64,000 nt of DNA. Source: Alicycliphilus denitrificans K601 (GTDB lineage: Bacteria; Pseudomonadota; Gammaproteobacteria; Burkholderiales; Burkholderiaceae_C). The DNA lies in the NCBI RefSeq assembly GCF_000204645.1, contig NC_015422.1, positions 4,233,001 to 4,297,000 on the forward strand, read 5' to 3'. Both the position numbers and the translations under genes were made by a program. Positions 36,032 to 44,924 of this stretch are shown piece by piece. How positions within the stretch are numbered: position 1 is the first letter of the stretch; every line of letters starts with the position of its first letter. Under the pieces are notes generated by a model. It did not search any database, was not told the DNA's origin, and saw nothing but the letters and a program-made list of their open reading frames with translations.

Positions 36032-37789
36032 ATGCTCCGCCTCTCCGAACTGCGCCTGCCCCTGGCCGCGCTGCCCCTCGAACCCGAACAGCACCCCGAA
36101 GCCGCCCTGCGCGCCCTGGCCGCCCAGGCGCTGGGCATGGACGGCGGCGCCATCGCCACGCTGCAGGTCCACAAGCGCAGCTTCGACGCGCGCAAGGCCG
36201 ACCTGCTGGCCGTCTACATCGTCGACGTGGCGCTGGCCGACCCGGCGCAGGAGCGCGCGCTGCTGGCGCGCCACGCCGCCGATCCGCACATCCAGTCCAC
36301 GCCCGACATGGCCTGGCACCCCGTGGGTCATGCCCCGGCCGCAGGCATGGAGCGCCCCGTGGTCGTGGGCTTCGGCCCCTGCGGCATCTTTGCCGCGCTG
36401 GTGCTGGCGCAGATGGGCCTGGCACCCATCGTGCTGGAGCGCGGCAAGGCCGTGCGCGAGCGCACCCGGGACACCTGGGGCCTGTGGCGCCGGCGCGAGC
36501 TGAACCCCGAAAGCAACGTGCAGTTCGGCGAGGGCGGCGCGGGCACCTTCTCCGACGGCAAGCTCTACAGCCAGATCAAGGACCCGCGCCACCTGGGGCG
36601 CAAGGTGCTGCAGGAGTTCGTGGACGCCGGCGCGCCACCCGAGATCCTGTATGCCGCGCACCCGCACATCGGCACCTTCCGGCTGGTGAAGATGGTGCAG
36701 GCGCTGCGCGCGCAGATCATCGCCCTGGGCGGCGAGGTGCGCTTCGAGCAGCGCGTGACCGACGTGCTGCTGGAGGGCCGCCACCTGCGCGCCCTGCGCG
36801 TGCTCGACCTGCGCACGGGGCAGGAGAGCGAGCTGGCCGCATCGCACGCCGTGCTGGCCCTGGGCCACAGCGCGCGCGACAGCTTCGCCATGCTGCACGC
36901 GCGCGGCGTGGCCATGCAGGCCAAGCCGTTCTCGGTGGGCGTGCGCATAGAGCATCCGCAAGGCGTGATCGACCGCGCGCGCTGGGGCAAGCATGCGGGC
37001 CATCCGCTGCTGGGCGCGGCCGACTACAAACTGGTGCACCACGCCGGCAGCGGGCGCACGGTCTACAGCTTCTGCATGTGCCCCGGCGGCACGGTGGTGG
37101 CCGCCACCAGCGAACCCGGACGCGTGGTGACCAACGGCATGAGCCAGTATTCGCGCGCCGAGCGCAACGCCAACGCCGGCATGGTGGTGGGCGTGGACCC
37201 GCGCGACTATCCGCGCGACCCCGCCGCCTTCGAGGCGCTGCTGGGCGCCACCCATGGCGTGGAGGCGCTGGCCCCGGGCCAGGCGCACCCGCTGGCCGGC
37301 GTCGTGCTGCAGCGCCAGCTCGAATCGCGGGCCTTCGCGCTGGGCGGCGGCGACTACAACGCCCCCGCGCAGCGGGTGGGCGACTTCCTCGCGCGCCGCA
37401 CCTCCACGGCATTGGGCGAGGTGGAGCCCTCCTACAAGCCCGGCGTGACCCTGACCAGCATGGACGACGCCCTGCCCGCCTACGCCACCGAGGCCATGCG
37501 CGAAGCCCTGCCCGCGTTCGCGCGCAAGATCCGCGGCTACGACATGGCGGACGCCGTGCTCACGGGCGTGGAGACGCGCACCTCCGCCCCGTTGCGCATC
37601 GACCGCGGCGAGAACTTCCAGAGCCTGAACACCCCCGGCCTGTACCCCGCGGGCGAGGGCGCGGGCTACGCGGGCGGCATCCTGTCCGCCGGCGTGGACG
37701 GCATCAAGGTCGGCGAGGCCGTGGCCTGCGCCATGCTGGGCGTGCCGCTGCCGTCCTCGGGCACGCGCGGCTCGGGCGGCGCGGCATAG
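36032..37789 (+). CDS. FAD-dependent dehydrogenase of the COG2509 type
   Basis: The 585-residue product has an N-terminal region of about 105 residues, then a classic FAD-binding motif (VVGFGPCGIFAALVLAQMG, about 110-128) and FGEGGAGTFSDGKL, typical of COG2509 flavoproteins. The C-terminal GLYPAGEGAGYAGGI is the second FAD-contacting motif. Substrate and electron partner are unknown. It is a single gene with no obvious operon partner. Confidence 0.85.
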   Translation: MLRLSELRLPLAALPLEPEQHPEAALRALAAQALGMDGGAIATLQVHKRSFDARKADLLAVYIVDVALADPAQERALLARHAADPHIQSTPDMAWHPVGHAPAAGMERPVVVGFGPCGIFAALVLAQMGLAPIVLERGKAVRERTRDTWGLWRRRELNPESNVQFGEGGAGTFSDGKLYSQIKDPRHLGRKVLQEFVDAGAPPEILYAAHPHIGTFRLVKMVQALRAQIIALGGEVRFEQRVTDVLLEGRHLRALRVLDLRTGQESELAASHAVLALGHSARDSFAMLHARGVAMQAKPFSVGVRIEHPQGVIDRARWGKHAGHPLLGAADYKLVHHAGSGRTVYSFCMCPGGTVVAATSEPGRVVTNGMSQYSRAERNANAGMVVGVDPRDYPRDPAAFEALLGATHGVEALAPGQAHPLAGVVLQRQLESRAFALGGGDYNAPAQRVGDFLARRTSTALGEVEPSYKPGVTLTSMDDALPAYATEAMREALPAFARKIRGYDMADAVLTGVETRTSAPLRIDRGENFQSLNTPGLYPAGEGAGYAGGILSAGVDGIKVGEAVACAMLGVPLPSSGTRGSGGAA

Positions 37790-37853
37790 AGCACACACGG
37801 CACCGTACCTGCGAGGCGCTGTTGCAAATAGGGAAACGAAGGAGCATCGACCC

Positions 37854-38303
37854 ATGACCGATACCCGGGAAGACAGCCTGCGACGCGGACTGGACAATCG
37901 CCGCCGAGTGCTGGGCGACGAGTGGGTGGAGCAATCCATCGCCCGCGCCAATGCGCTGAACGTGGAATTCCAGCGCATGATCACCCGCTATGCCTGGGAC
38001 GGCATCTGGAGCCGGCCGGGGCTGGATAGGCGCACCCGCCGCATCATGGTGTTGGCCATCACCGCCGCCATGGGCCGCTGGGAGGAATTCGAGCTGCATC
38101 TACGCACCGGCCTGCTGGCCGACCCGGATGATCCCGAGGCCGCGCCGCTGGACGTGGACACCATCAAGGAAGTGCTGCTGCAAACGGCTGTCTACGCCGG
38201 TGTGCCTGCGGGCAATACCGGCATCGCCATTGCGCTGAAAGTGCTCAAGGAGCTGGGGCGTACGCCGCCGCCGGCAGCCTTCGGGGAGCAGGCGAAGCTC
38301 TGA
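37854..38303 (+). CDS. Carboxymuconolactone decarboxylase family protein (PcaC-like)
   Basis: The 149-residue product aligns with 4-carboxymuconolactone decarboxylase, which acts in protocatechuate breakdown. Visible features are RRRVLGDEWVEQS at the start, the helix LDRRTRRIMVLAITAAMGRWEEFELHL, and VLLQTAVYAGVPAGNT near the end. It has no cysteine, which excludes an AhpD-like peroxidase. No other pca genes are nearby, so the physiological substrate is uncertain. GAAGGAG precedes the ATG. Confidence 0.85.
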   Translation: MTDTREDSLRRGLDNRRRVLGDEWVEQSIARANALNVEFQRMITRYAWDGIWSRPGLDRRTRRIMVLAITAAMGRWEEFELHLRTGLLADPDDPEAAPLDVDTIKEVLLQTAVYAGVPAGNTGIAIALKVLKELGRTPPPAAFGEQAKL

Positions 38304-38341
38304 CCCCCCATGGGACGGCGGGCGCCACGCCCCTGCCCCGC

Positions 38342-39244
38342 TCATCTGGGAGGCGCCTGCGGCCCGCCGCGCTCGGCCACCACGGCGCGGGCGCAGGCCA
38401 CCAGGTGATGGATCAGCGGCAACCGCGCCGATGCGCGCAGCCAGATCACGCCAAAACGCCGCACCTCCGCCTGCCGCATGGGCAAGGCCAGTCGCACCAC
38501 GCCCTGGCCGTCGGGCCAGGCCAGTGCGGTGTCGGGCACCAGGGCCACACCCAGGCCCTTGTCCACCATCATCGCAATCGCCACCAGCGAGCTGAGTTCG
38601 AAGCGCTCGCGCGGGGCGATCTGCGCCGCGCGCAAGTAGCGCTCCACCATCTGGCCGCCGCCCAGCTGGCGGTCGTAGCGTATCAGCGGCTGGCTGCGCA
38701 GCAGCTCGTGCGGCTCCAGGTGCGCCAGGCTGCGCGGCGCCAGCAGCACCAGCGGCTCCTCGCGCAGCAGCGCCCAGTCGAAGGTCTTGGCCAGCGCGAA
38801 CGGCGGATGCAGGCACACGGCGGCATCGAGCCGGCCCTGCTGCACCGCCTGGTAGAGCTGGCGCGTGGTGCCCGATTCGAGGAACACCTTGACATTAGGA
38901 CAGCGGGCGACGAAGCCCGACAGGATGTCCGGCAGCAGGCTGTGCAGCGCGGTGTTGATGGTGCCTATCACCAGCTCGCCTGCCGCGCCGGCCTCGTTCA
39001 CCTGGGTCTTGGCGTTGGCCAGCTCGCGCAGCAGCGCCGGGGCGCTGTGCGCCAGGCGGTGGCCCGCCGGCGTGGGCTGCACCGTGCGGCCGGCGCGCGC
39101 CAGCAACGGCGCGTGGAATTCGCGCTCCAGGCTGTGGATCTGCTGCGCCACCGCCGCCGCGGTGATGTCCAGGCGCCGCGCCGCCTCGGCCATGGAGCCG
39201 GTCTCCACCACCAGCAAAAAGCTTTCCAGATAGGCTGTTTCCAT
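38342..39244 (-). CDS. LysR-family regulator divergent from the lyase/CoA-transferase cluster
   Basis: The 300-residue product has the N-terminal winged HTH (TGSMAEAARRLDITAAAVAQQ) and a periplasmic-binding-like effector domain. It is divergent from the CitE-like lyase gene with a 69-base gap containing an inverted repeat, so it probably controls the 39314-44233 cluster. The inducer is unknown; a CoA-thioester precursor or dicarboxylate is plausible from the neighbours. Confidence 0.9.
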   Translation of the reverse strand: METAYLESFLLVVETGSMAEAARRLDITAAAVAQQIHSLEREFHAPLLARAGRTVQPTPAGHRLAHSAPALLRELANAKTQVNEAGAAGELVIGTINTALHSLLPDILSGFVARCPNVKVFLESGTTRQLYQAVQQGRLDAAVCLHPPFALAKTFDWALLREEPLVLLAPRSLAHLEPHELLRSQPLIRYDRQLGGGQMVERYLRAAQIAPRERFELSSLVAIAMMVDKGLGVALVPDTALAWPDGQGVVRLALPMRQAEVRRFGVIWLRASARLPLIHHLVACARAVVAERGGPQAPPR

Positions 39245-39252
39245 AGTTTTTC

Positions 39253-39269
39253 TATTGTTTGAATCAATA
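39253..39269. promoter_or_regulatory. Candidate LysR operator
   Basis: TATTG (39253-39257) and CAATA (39265-39269) form an inverted repeat with a seven-base gap, containing the T-N11-A pattern of LysR boxes. It lies in the divergent gap nine bases from the LysR start codon. Confidence 0.45.
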
Positions 39270-39313
39270 TTAGCTGTGTTTTTCTTTGCTTACTTGTTGC
39301 CCACAATGGCCGC

Positions 39314-40183
39314 ATGAGAAGCAAGTTGTTCGTTCCCGCCTCCCGCCCCGAGCTGTTCGCCAAGGCCGTGGCCAGCGAGGCCGACGCGTTGTCGTTCGAC
39401 CTGGAAGACGCCGTGGCCGAGCCGCGCAAGAACGAAGCGCGCACGCTGCTGCGCGGCTTTCTGCAAAGCGCCCAGGCGCAGGGCCATGGCAAGACGCTGA
39501 TCGTGCGCGTGAACGCCATGGACACGCCGCACTTCGCCGCCGACATCGCCGCCGTGGTCCGGCCCGGCCTGCACCTGGTCAACCTTCCCAAGCCCGACAG
39601 CCCCGAGGCCGTGGCAGAGGCCGCGGCCCTCGTTGCCGAAGCCGCCCGGGCCAACGGCGTGCAGGAGCCGCCGCGCCTGCTGCTGAACATCGAAACTCCC
39701 AAGGCCCTGCGCACCGCCGCCGCGCTGGCCTGCGCCCATCCGCTGGTGGCCGGCCTGCAGTTGGGCCTGGGCGACCTGTTCGAGCCCTATGGCGTGCACC
39801 GGCGCGAGCCCAGTGCCCTGCAGCAGGCCCTTTTCGCCGTGCGCATGGCGGCCGCCGAGGCCGGCGTGTTCGCCTACGACGGCGCCTTTGCCGACATCCG
39901 CGATACCGAGGGCTTCCGCGCCGAGGCAGAGCTCTCGCGCCGCCTGGGCTTCATCGGCAAGAGCTGCATCCACCCCAGCCAAATCGCGCTGGCCAACAGC
40001 GTCTACCAGCCCACCGATGCCGAGATCGCCCACGCGCAGCGCGTGCTGCAGGCCGCGCAGCAGGCCGATGCCGGGGCCGTCGGCGCCTATGTGGTGGACG
40101 GAAAGATGGTGGACCGCCCCTTCGTGCTGCGCGCCCAGGCCATCGTGGCCAGCGCGCGCGCCAGCGGGCTGGTTTCCAACTGA
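39314..40183 (+). CDS. HpcH/HpaI aldolase / CitE-like acyl-CoA lyase
   Basis: The 289-residue product resembles citrate lyase beta subunit and malyl/citramalyl-CoA lyases. It opens RSKLFVPASRPELFAKA and has SFDLEDAV (metal-binding acidic residues), VRVNAMDTP and LLNIETP, motifs of the CitE TIM barrel. With the CoA-transferase two genes downstream, cleavage of a hydroxyacyl-CoA made by CoA transfer is a reasonable prediction. The exact substrate cannot be read. Confidence 0.87.
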   Translation: MRSKLFVPASRPELFAKAVASEADALSFDLEDAVAEPRKNEARTLLRGFLQSAQAQGHGKTLIVRVNAMDTPHFAADIAAVVRPGLHLVNLPKPDSPEAVAEAAALVAEAARANGVQEPPRLLLNIETPKALRTAAALACAHPLVAGLQLGLGDLFEPYGVHRREPSALQQALFAVRMAAAEAGVFAYDGAFADIRDTEGFRAEAELSRRLGFIGKSCIHPSQIALANSVYQPTDAEIAHAQRVLQAAQQADAGAVGAYVVDGKMVDRPFVLRAQAIVASARASGLVSN

Positions 40184-40210
40184 CTCTCAACCCATACAGG
40201 AGACAAACCC

Positions 40211-41188
40211 ATGACACCTTCCCGCCGCCGCTTCGCCATGGCCGCCACCGCCGCGCTCGCCGCGTTCTCGGGCCTGGCCCATGCCGACGCGCCCTATCCA
40301 GCCAGGCCCATCACCATGGTCGTGCCCTACCCGCCCGGCGGCTCCAACGACGTGTTCGCGCGCCAGGTGGCCAAGGAGCTGAGCGACCTGCTCAAGCAGC
40401 CCGTGGTGGTGGACAACCGCCCCGGCGCCAGCGGCAACACCGGGACCGGCTATGTGGCCAAGGCCGCACCGGACGGCTACACCATCGTGGCGGTATCGTC
40501 GAGCATGACCACCAACGCCGCCGTGCAGGCCAAACTGCCGTTCGACCCGGTCAAGAGCTTCGCCCCCGTGGCCATGTTCGCCAAGGGGCCGTTCGTGGTG
40601 GCGGTGAACAAGGACTTTCCGGCCAGGACACCCGCCGAGCTGGTGCGCGAGGTCAAGGCCCACCCCGGCCAGTACAACTACGCCACCTCGGGCACCGGCA
40701 GCGTGAACCATTTCGCCACCGAGCTGCTGCGCTCCATGGCGCCGGGCTTCGACATCACCCACGTGCCTTACAAGGGCCAAGGCCCGGCCGTGACGGACGT
40801 GATCGGCAACCAGGTGCAGATGATGATCTCCAGCGGCCCGTCGATCCTGCCCATGGTTCGGGGCGGCAAGCTGCGCGCCATCGGCATCACCAGCCTCGCA
40901 CCCAGCCCCATCGCGCCGGACCTCACGCCCATGGCCACGGCCGTTCCGGGCTACGAGTTCGACCTGTGGTGGGGACTGCTGGCGCCCGCAGGCACGCCGC
41001 CGGCCATCGTGAACCAGCTCAACCAGGCCGTGAACCAGGTGCTGGCCAAGCCCGAGATCAAGGCCAGCTTCCTGCGCGAAGGCGCCATCGTCCAGCCCGT
41101 CACGCCCGCGCAGTTCGCCGACATCATCCAACGCGACGTGAAGCGCTGGCAGACCCTGGCCAAGGAACGCAACATCACCGCTGACTGA
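40211..41188 (+). CDS. Bug-family (tripartite tricarboxylate transporter) substrate-binding protein 1
   Basis: The 325-residue product has a signal peptide (about 1-25, cut near AHA-DAPYP) with two arginines early. The Bug motifs PARPITMVVPYPPGGSND and VVVDNRPGASGNTGTGYVA mark the periplasmic carboxylate-binding fold. No TctA or TctB membrane subunits occur in the window, as is common for the many orphan Bug receptors of this family. AGGAGA lies ahead of the ATG. It probably binds the acid that this cluster metabolises. Confidence 0.93.
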   Translation: MTPSRRRFAMAATAALAAFSGLAHADAPYPARPITMVVPYPPGGSNDVFARQVAKELSDLLKQPVVVDNRPGASGNTGTGYVAKAAPDGYTIVAVSSSMTTNAAVQAKLPFDPVKSFAPVAMFAKGPFVVAVNKDFPARTPAELVREVKAHPGQYNYATSGTGSVNHFATELLRSMAPGFDITHVPYKGQGPAVTDVIGNQVQMMISSGPSILPMVRGGKLRAIGITSLAPSPIAPDLTPMATAVPGYEFDLWWGLLAPAGTPPAIVNQLNQAVNQVLAKPEIKASFLREGAIVQPVTPAQFADIIQRDVKRWQTLAKERNITAD

Positions 41189-41194
41189 TGACTT

Positions 41195-41251
41195 AAAAAC
41201 CATAGCAGGCCACGCCTTCTGCGCCTGCGCAACATGCCAATCTGACTGAAA
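41195..41251 (+). repeat. Possible remote copy of the dispersed repeat
   Basis: AAACCATAGCAGGCCACGCC at the left and CTGACTGAAA at the right recall the repeat ends; the centre carries GCGCCTGCGC. It sits exactly in the gap between Bug receptor 1 and the CoA-transferase. Similarity is low and this may be coincidence. Confidence 0.3.
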
Positions 41252-42421
41252 ATGAGCCAACCGACCATCCAGCGCCAGGGCCCGCGCGGCCCCTTGAGCG
41301 GCGTGCGCGTGCTCGACCTCAGCGCCTACATCGCCGGCCCCTACGGCTGCTCGCTGCTGGCCGACCAGGGCGCCGAGGTCATCAAGATCGAGCCGCCCGT
41401 GGGCGACAACCTGCGCAAGTACCCCTCGACGCTGGAGGCCGAAAGCCGTGCCTTCCTCGGCGTGAACCGCAGTAAATGGGGCATGGTGCTCGACCTCAAG
41501 AACGAAGCCGACCATGCCACGCTGCTGCGCCTGGTGCGCGGTGCCGACGTGCTGGTGCACAACTTCCGCCCCGGCGTGCCCGAGCGGCTGGGCATAGGCT
41601 TCGAACAGTTGACCGAGCTGCACCCGCGCCTCATCTACTGCAGCGTGACCGGCTACGGCCAGCAGGGCCCGCTCAAGGCCAAGGCCGGCTACGACCAGGT
41701 GCTGCAGACCATGACCGGCATGTGCACCATGCAGGGCAAGGCCGGAGGGCCGCCCGAGATCCTCTATGGCTCGGTGGTCGATTACTACGCCGCTGCGCTC
41801 GTGGCCAGCGGCGTGGCATCGGCCCTGTACGAGCGCGAGAAAAGCGGCCTGGGCCAGCATGTGGGCGTGTCGCTGCTGCGCGCCGCGCTCACCATGCAGT
41901 CGGCCCGCCTGGTCTGGGCCGAGGGCGAGCCGCGCGAAGTCGGGCGCGACATGCGCTCGGGCGGCATCACCGGCATCCACCCGACCCAACAGGGACATCT
42001 GTACCTGTCGGCCAACACCCAGCATTTCTGGGCCGCGCTGTGCCACAAGGTGGGCCTGCCCGAGCTGGCGAGCAACGAGCGCTACGACACCGTGCGCAAG
42101 CGCGCCCAGCACCATGCCGAACTGGTTCCGCTGCTGCGCCAGGCGCTGGCGGCGCGCACCGCGCTCGAATGGGAGGCCCTGTTCGGCGAGGAAGTGCCCT
42201 GCGCCGCGGCCCGCGCCGTCGAGGACATGTTCGACCACCCGCAGGTGCTGGCCGAGGGGCTGATCGAGCGCTTCGAGCACCCCACGCTGGGCAGCTACCG
42301 CGGCTTCGCGGGCCCCTTGGACTTCAGCCGCACGCCCGGCCCCGCGCCCTTCGCGGCGCCCACGCTGGGGCAGCACACGGCGGCATTGAAAGAGTCCGCC
42401 GCGTCGCGAGCAAGCACGTGA
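41252..42421 (+). CDS. Class III CoA-transferase (CaiB/BaiF family) 1
   Basis: Class III enzymes move CoA from a donor thioester to a carboxylic acid through a catalytic aspartate. The 389-residue product shows the family opening GVRVLDLSAYIAGPYG, the DQGAEVIKIEPP loop, the GVNRSKWGMVLDLK motif, and the Asp in GYDQVLQTMTG that fits the nucleophile. With the CitE-like lyase upstream it suggests activation and then cleavage of a hydroxy-dicarboxylic acid. The stop overlaps the next start (GTGA). Confidence 0.9.
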   Translation: MSQPTIQRQGPRGPLSGVRVLDLSAYIAGPYGCSLLADQGAEVIKIEPPVGDNLRKYPSTLEAESRAFLGVNRSKWGMVLDLKNEADHATLLRLVRGADVLVHNFRPGVPERLGIGFEQLTELHPRLIYCSVTGYGQQGPLKAKAGYDQVLQTMTGMCTMQGKAGGPPEILYGSVVDYYAAALVASGVASALYEREKSGLGQHVGVSLLRAALTMQSARLVWAEGEPREVGRDMRSGGITGIHPTQQGHLYLSANTQHFWAALCHKVGLPELASNERYDTVRKRAQHHAELVPLLRQALAARTALEWEALFGEEVPCAAARAVEDMFDHPQVLAEGLIERFEHPTLGSYRGFAGPLDFSRTPGPAPFAAPTLGQHTAALKESAASRAST

Positions 42422-43260
42422 CCTCCGCTTCAGGCCAACCCAAGCTGCCAGCCGGTGCCTGCGACGCGCACCTGCATGTCTTCGACCCGCGCTTTCCCGC
42501 CGAGGCACCGCACGCCATGCGGGCCCACGCCGCCGCTGCCGACTACCGGGCGCTGCGCCAGCGCCTGCAGCTGCAGCGCGCCGTGGTCGTGCAGCCGCGC
42601 GCGCATGGCATCGACAACCGCGTCACGCTCGACGCCATCCAGGCATTGGGCCCACAGCAAACGCGCGGCATCGCGGTGCTGCGGCCCGATGTTCAAGAGG
42701 CGCAGCTGCAGTCGCTGCACGATGGCGGCATACGCGGCATACGCTTCTCGCTCTATACCGACCGCGATGCCATGGTGAGCCTGGACATGCTGGAACCCCT
42801 GGCGCGGCGCGTGGCGGCGCTGGGCTGGCATGTGCAGCTGCACTGGCGCGCCGACCAGATCGCCGACCAGCGCGGCTTGCTGGAGCGCCTGCCGTGCGCC
42901 CTGGTCTTCGACCACATGGCGCGGCTGCCCGTGCACGAAGGCAGGCGCCACCCCGCCTTCGACGTGGTGCGTGGCCTGGTGCAGCAAGGCCGTGCGTGGG
43001 TCAAGCTCTCGGGCCCCTACCTCAACAGCGCTGCGGGACTGGCCACCGGTTACGCCGACGGCGACGCACTAGCCCGGGCCTGGGTGCGCGAGGCGCCCGA
43101 GCGCCTGGTCTGGGGCAGCGACTGGCCGCACGTGACCGAAAGGGCCAACCCGCCCGACACCGCCATGCTGCTGGCCATGCTCCAGCGCTGGATACCCGAC
43201 GACGCCACGCGCGAACGGGTGCTCGTGGCCAACGCGGCCGAACTCTATGGATTTGAATGA
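42418..43260 (+). CDS. TIM-barrel amidohydrolase (PF04909 type)
   Basis: The 280-residue product begins at a GTG overlapping the CoA-transferase stop. It shows the metal motif CDAHLHVFDP near the N-terminus, HWRAD and FDHMARLP in the middle, and WGSDWPH near the end, as in lactonases and decarboxylases of the LigI/ACMSD group. It probably opens a lactone or cleaves a carboxylated intermediate in the same pathway. The ATG-initiated alternatives would cut the metal motif. Confidence 0.82.
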   Translation: MTSASGQPKLPAGACDAHLHVFDPRFPAEAPHAMRAHAAAADYRALRQRLQLQRAVVVQPRAHGIDNRVTLDAIQALGPQQTRGIAVLRPDVQEAQLQSLHDGGIRGIRFSLYTDRDAMVSLDMLEPLARRVAALGWHVQLHWRADQIADQRGLLERLPCALVFDHMARLPVHEGRRHPAFDVVRGLVQQGRAWVKLSGPYLNSAAGLATGYADGDALARAWVREAPERLVWGSDWPHVTERANPPDTAMLLAMLQRWIPDDATRERVLVANAAELYGFE

Positions 43261-43276
43261 CGCAAGGAGACCTGCC

Positions 43277-44233
43277 ATGAAGAAATTTTGTCTGGCGCTG
43301 GCCGTACTGGCCGTGGCGCATGGCGGCGCACATGCCGCCGGCTACCCCGAGCAGACCATCACCGTGGTGGTTCCGTTTTCCGCAGGCGGCGGCGCGGACA
43401 ATGCGGCCCGCATCATTGCCCAGGGCCTCAGCCAGGTGTCCGGCCAGAGCGTGGTGGTCGACAACCGCGCCGGCGCCAGTGGCTCCATCGGCGCCACTTA
43501 CGTGGCGCGCGCCAAGCCCGACGGCTACACCGTGCTGTACGACGCTTCTTCGTTCGCCATCAACCCGGCGCTGCGCAAGCTGCCCTACGACCCTGCGCAG
43601 GACTTCATCCCGGTATCGCAGGCCATCCGCGTGCCCAACATCCTGGTGGCCGCGCCGGCATCGCCCTACAACACCCTCTCCGACTACGTGCGCGTCGCCC
43701 AGGCCCAGCCCGGCAAGCACACCTATGCGTCGTACGGCCCAGGCAGCCTGGCGCAGATGGCCGGAGAGCTATTGAGGATCGGCGCAAAGATCGACACCGT
43801 CCACGTGCCCTACAAGGGAGGCGCGCCGGCCATCGTCGACGTGATGGGCGGCCAGGTGGACGTGTATTTCGCCAACGCCGCATCGAGCCTGAACTACGTC
43901 AAGGCCGGCAAGCTCAAGGCCCTGGCCGTTTCCTCCCGCGAGCGGATGCCCGAGCTGCCCAACGTACCCACGGTACGCGAATCGGGCGTCAAGGACTTCG
44001 AGGTCGAGGAATGGAACGGTTTCTTCGTGCCGGCGGGCACGTCCCCTGCAATCGTCGCCCGGCTGCAGGAGTTGGTTCAGAAATCCCTGGCGCTGCCCGC
44101 CACGAAAAGCGGCCTGGAAAAGCTGGGGCTCACGCCCGTGGGCAGCAACGCGGCGCAGTTCTCCGGCTTCGTGGCGGCCGAGCGCGCACGCTGGGCGCAG
44201 GTGGTGAAGACCAACCACATCACGGCCGACTGA
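43277..44233 (+). CDS. Bug-family substrate-binding protein 2
   Basis: The 318-residue product has a signal peptide MKKFCLALAVLAVAHGGAHA and Bug motifs YPEQTITVVVPFSAGGGADN and VVVDNRAGASGS. The ATG at 43277 follows AAGGAGA and starts exactly at the signal peptide; an upstream ATG at 43247 overlaps the amidohydrolase gene and was rejected. It is the second orphan receptor of this cluster, so uptake of more than one related acid, or redundant binding, is likely. Confidence 0.92.
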   Translation: MKKFCLALAVLAVAHGGAHAAGYPEQTITVVVPFSAGGGADNAARIIAQGLSQVSGQSVVVDNRAGASGSIGATYVARAKPDGYTVLYDASSFAINPALRKLPYDPAQDFIPVSQAIRVPNILVAAPASPYNTLSDYVRVAQAQPGKHTYASYGPGSLAQMAGELLRIGAKIDTVHVPYKGGAPAIVDVMGGQVDVYFANAASSLNYVKAGKLKALAVSSRERMPELPNVPTVRESGVKDFEVEEWNGFFVPAGTSPAIVARLQELVQKSLALPATKSGLEKLGLTPVGSNAAQFSGFVAAERARWAQVVKTNHITAD

Positions 44234-44287
44234 GCGCCCGGCCGTCCTCGGGCGGCGCGGCCCGAAACCCCGTCTCCCGGCGGCCTC

Positions 44288-44794
44288 TCAATGCGGCTCG
44301 CCGCCCTCGTTCGCGCCCTGCGCGGCATCGATGCGCCGCATGTTGTCCAGCAGCTTCAGCAGGTAGTGCAGCGCATGCACCTGGTCGCTGACCGAAAAGC
44401 CCTCCAGCGCCCGCGCGTAGTAGTCCTCGATCTTGGCCTGGGCACCCTGCTCCCAGGTAGTGCGCCCCTCCTCGGTCATCGCCACCAGGCGTGAGCGCCG
44501 GTCGCGCCCGTCGGGCGCGCTGCGCACGTGGCCCTCGCGCTCCATGCGGCCGATCAGGCCCGCCAGGTTCTGCCGACTCACCATCAGATAACGCGCCAAC
44601 GCCCCGATGCTCATGCCCTCGGGAGCGCGCGACAGCGCGCCCAGCACCGCCCACTGCTGCGTGGTCAGCCCTTCCGACTCCACGGCGCGCGATCCCGTTT
44701 TATGCAACATATTTGCGCATTGATACAGCTTGAAGAACAACCTGTTGGCCAGCTCCATGCGCGTAGTATCGTCTTCATTATTCTGGTTTTCCAT
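44288..44794 (-). CDS. badR: MarR-family repressor, probable BadR
   Basis: The 168-residue winged-helix protein has RAVESEGLTTQQWAVLGAL, the recognition region MVSRQNLAGLIGRMEREG, and the wing PDGRDRRSRLVAMTEEG. Its divergence from badH and badI matches the Rhodopseudomonas arrangement in which the MarR protein BadR represses badHI and related genes until a ring-carboxyl-CoA intermediate accumulates. The specific effector here is inferred by analogy. Start chosen at MENQNNEDDTTR, which leaves a 130-base control region. Confidence 0.82.
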   Translation of the reverse strand: MENQNNEDDTTRMELANRLFFKLYQCANMLHKTGSRAVESEGLTTQQWAVLGALSRAPEGMSIGALARYLMVSRQNLAGLIGRMEREGHVRSAPDGRDRRSRLVAMTEEGRTTWEQGAQAKIEDYYARALEGFSVSDQVHALHYLLKLLDNMRRIDAAQGANEGGEPH

Positions 44795-44816
44795 GATATC
44801 CCTTCTATCCAAACCC

Positions 44817-44867
44817 TTGCCTTCGCACGATTGCAGGCTTAATATAGGCAACATATTTACATAAATA
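44817..44867 (+). promoter_or_regulatory. badHI/ali promoter with candidate BadR operator
   Basis: TTGCCT (44817-44822), a 17-base spacer and TAATAT (44840-44845) form a good sigma-70 promoter pointing to badH. The predicted start site falls beside a perfect palindrome, TATTTA-CA-TAAATA, at 44854-44867. A MarR repressor bound there would block transcription, consistent with the divergent badR-like gene. Confidence 0.65.
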
Positions 44868-44924
44868 CCGATGGCAGGCCAGTGCCCGCCAAGCATAGCA
44901 ACCACCGACCAGGAGATAGAGCAC

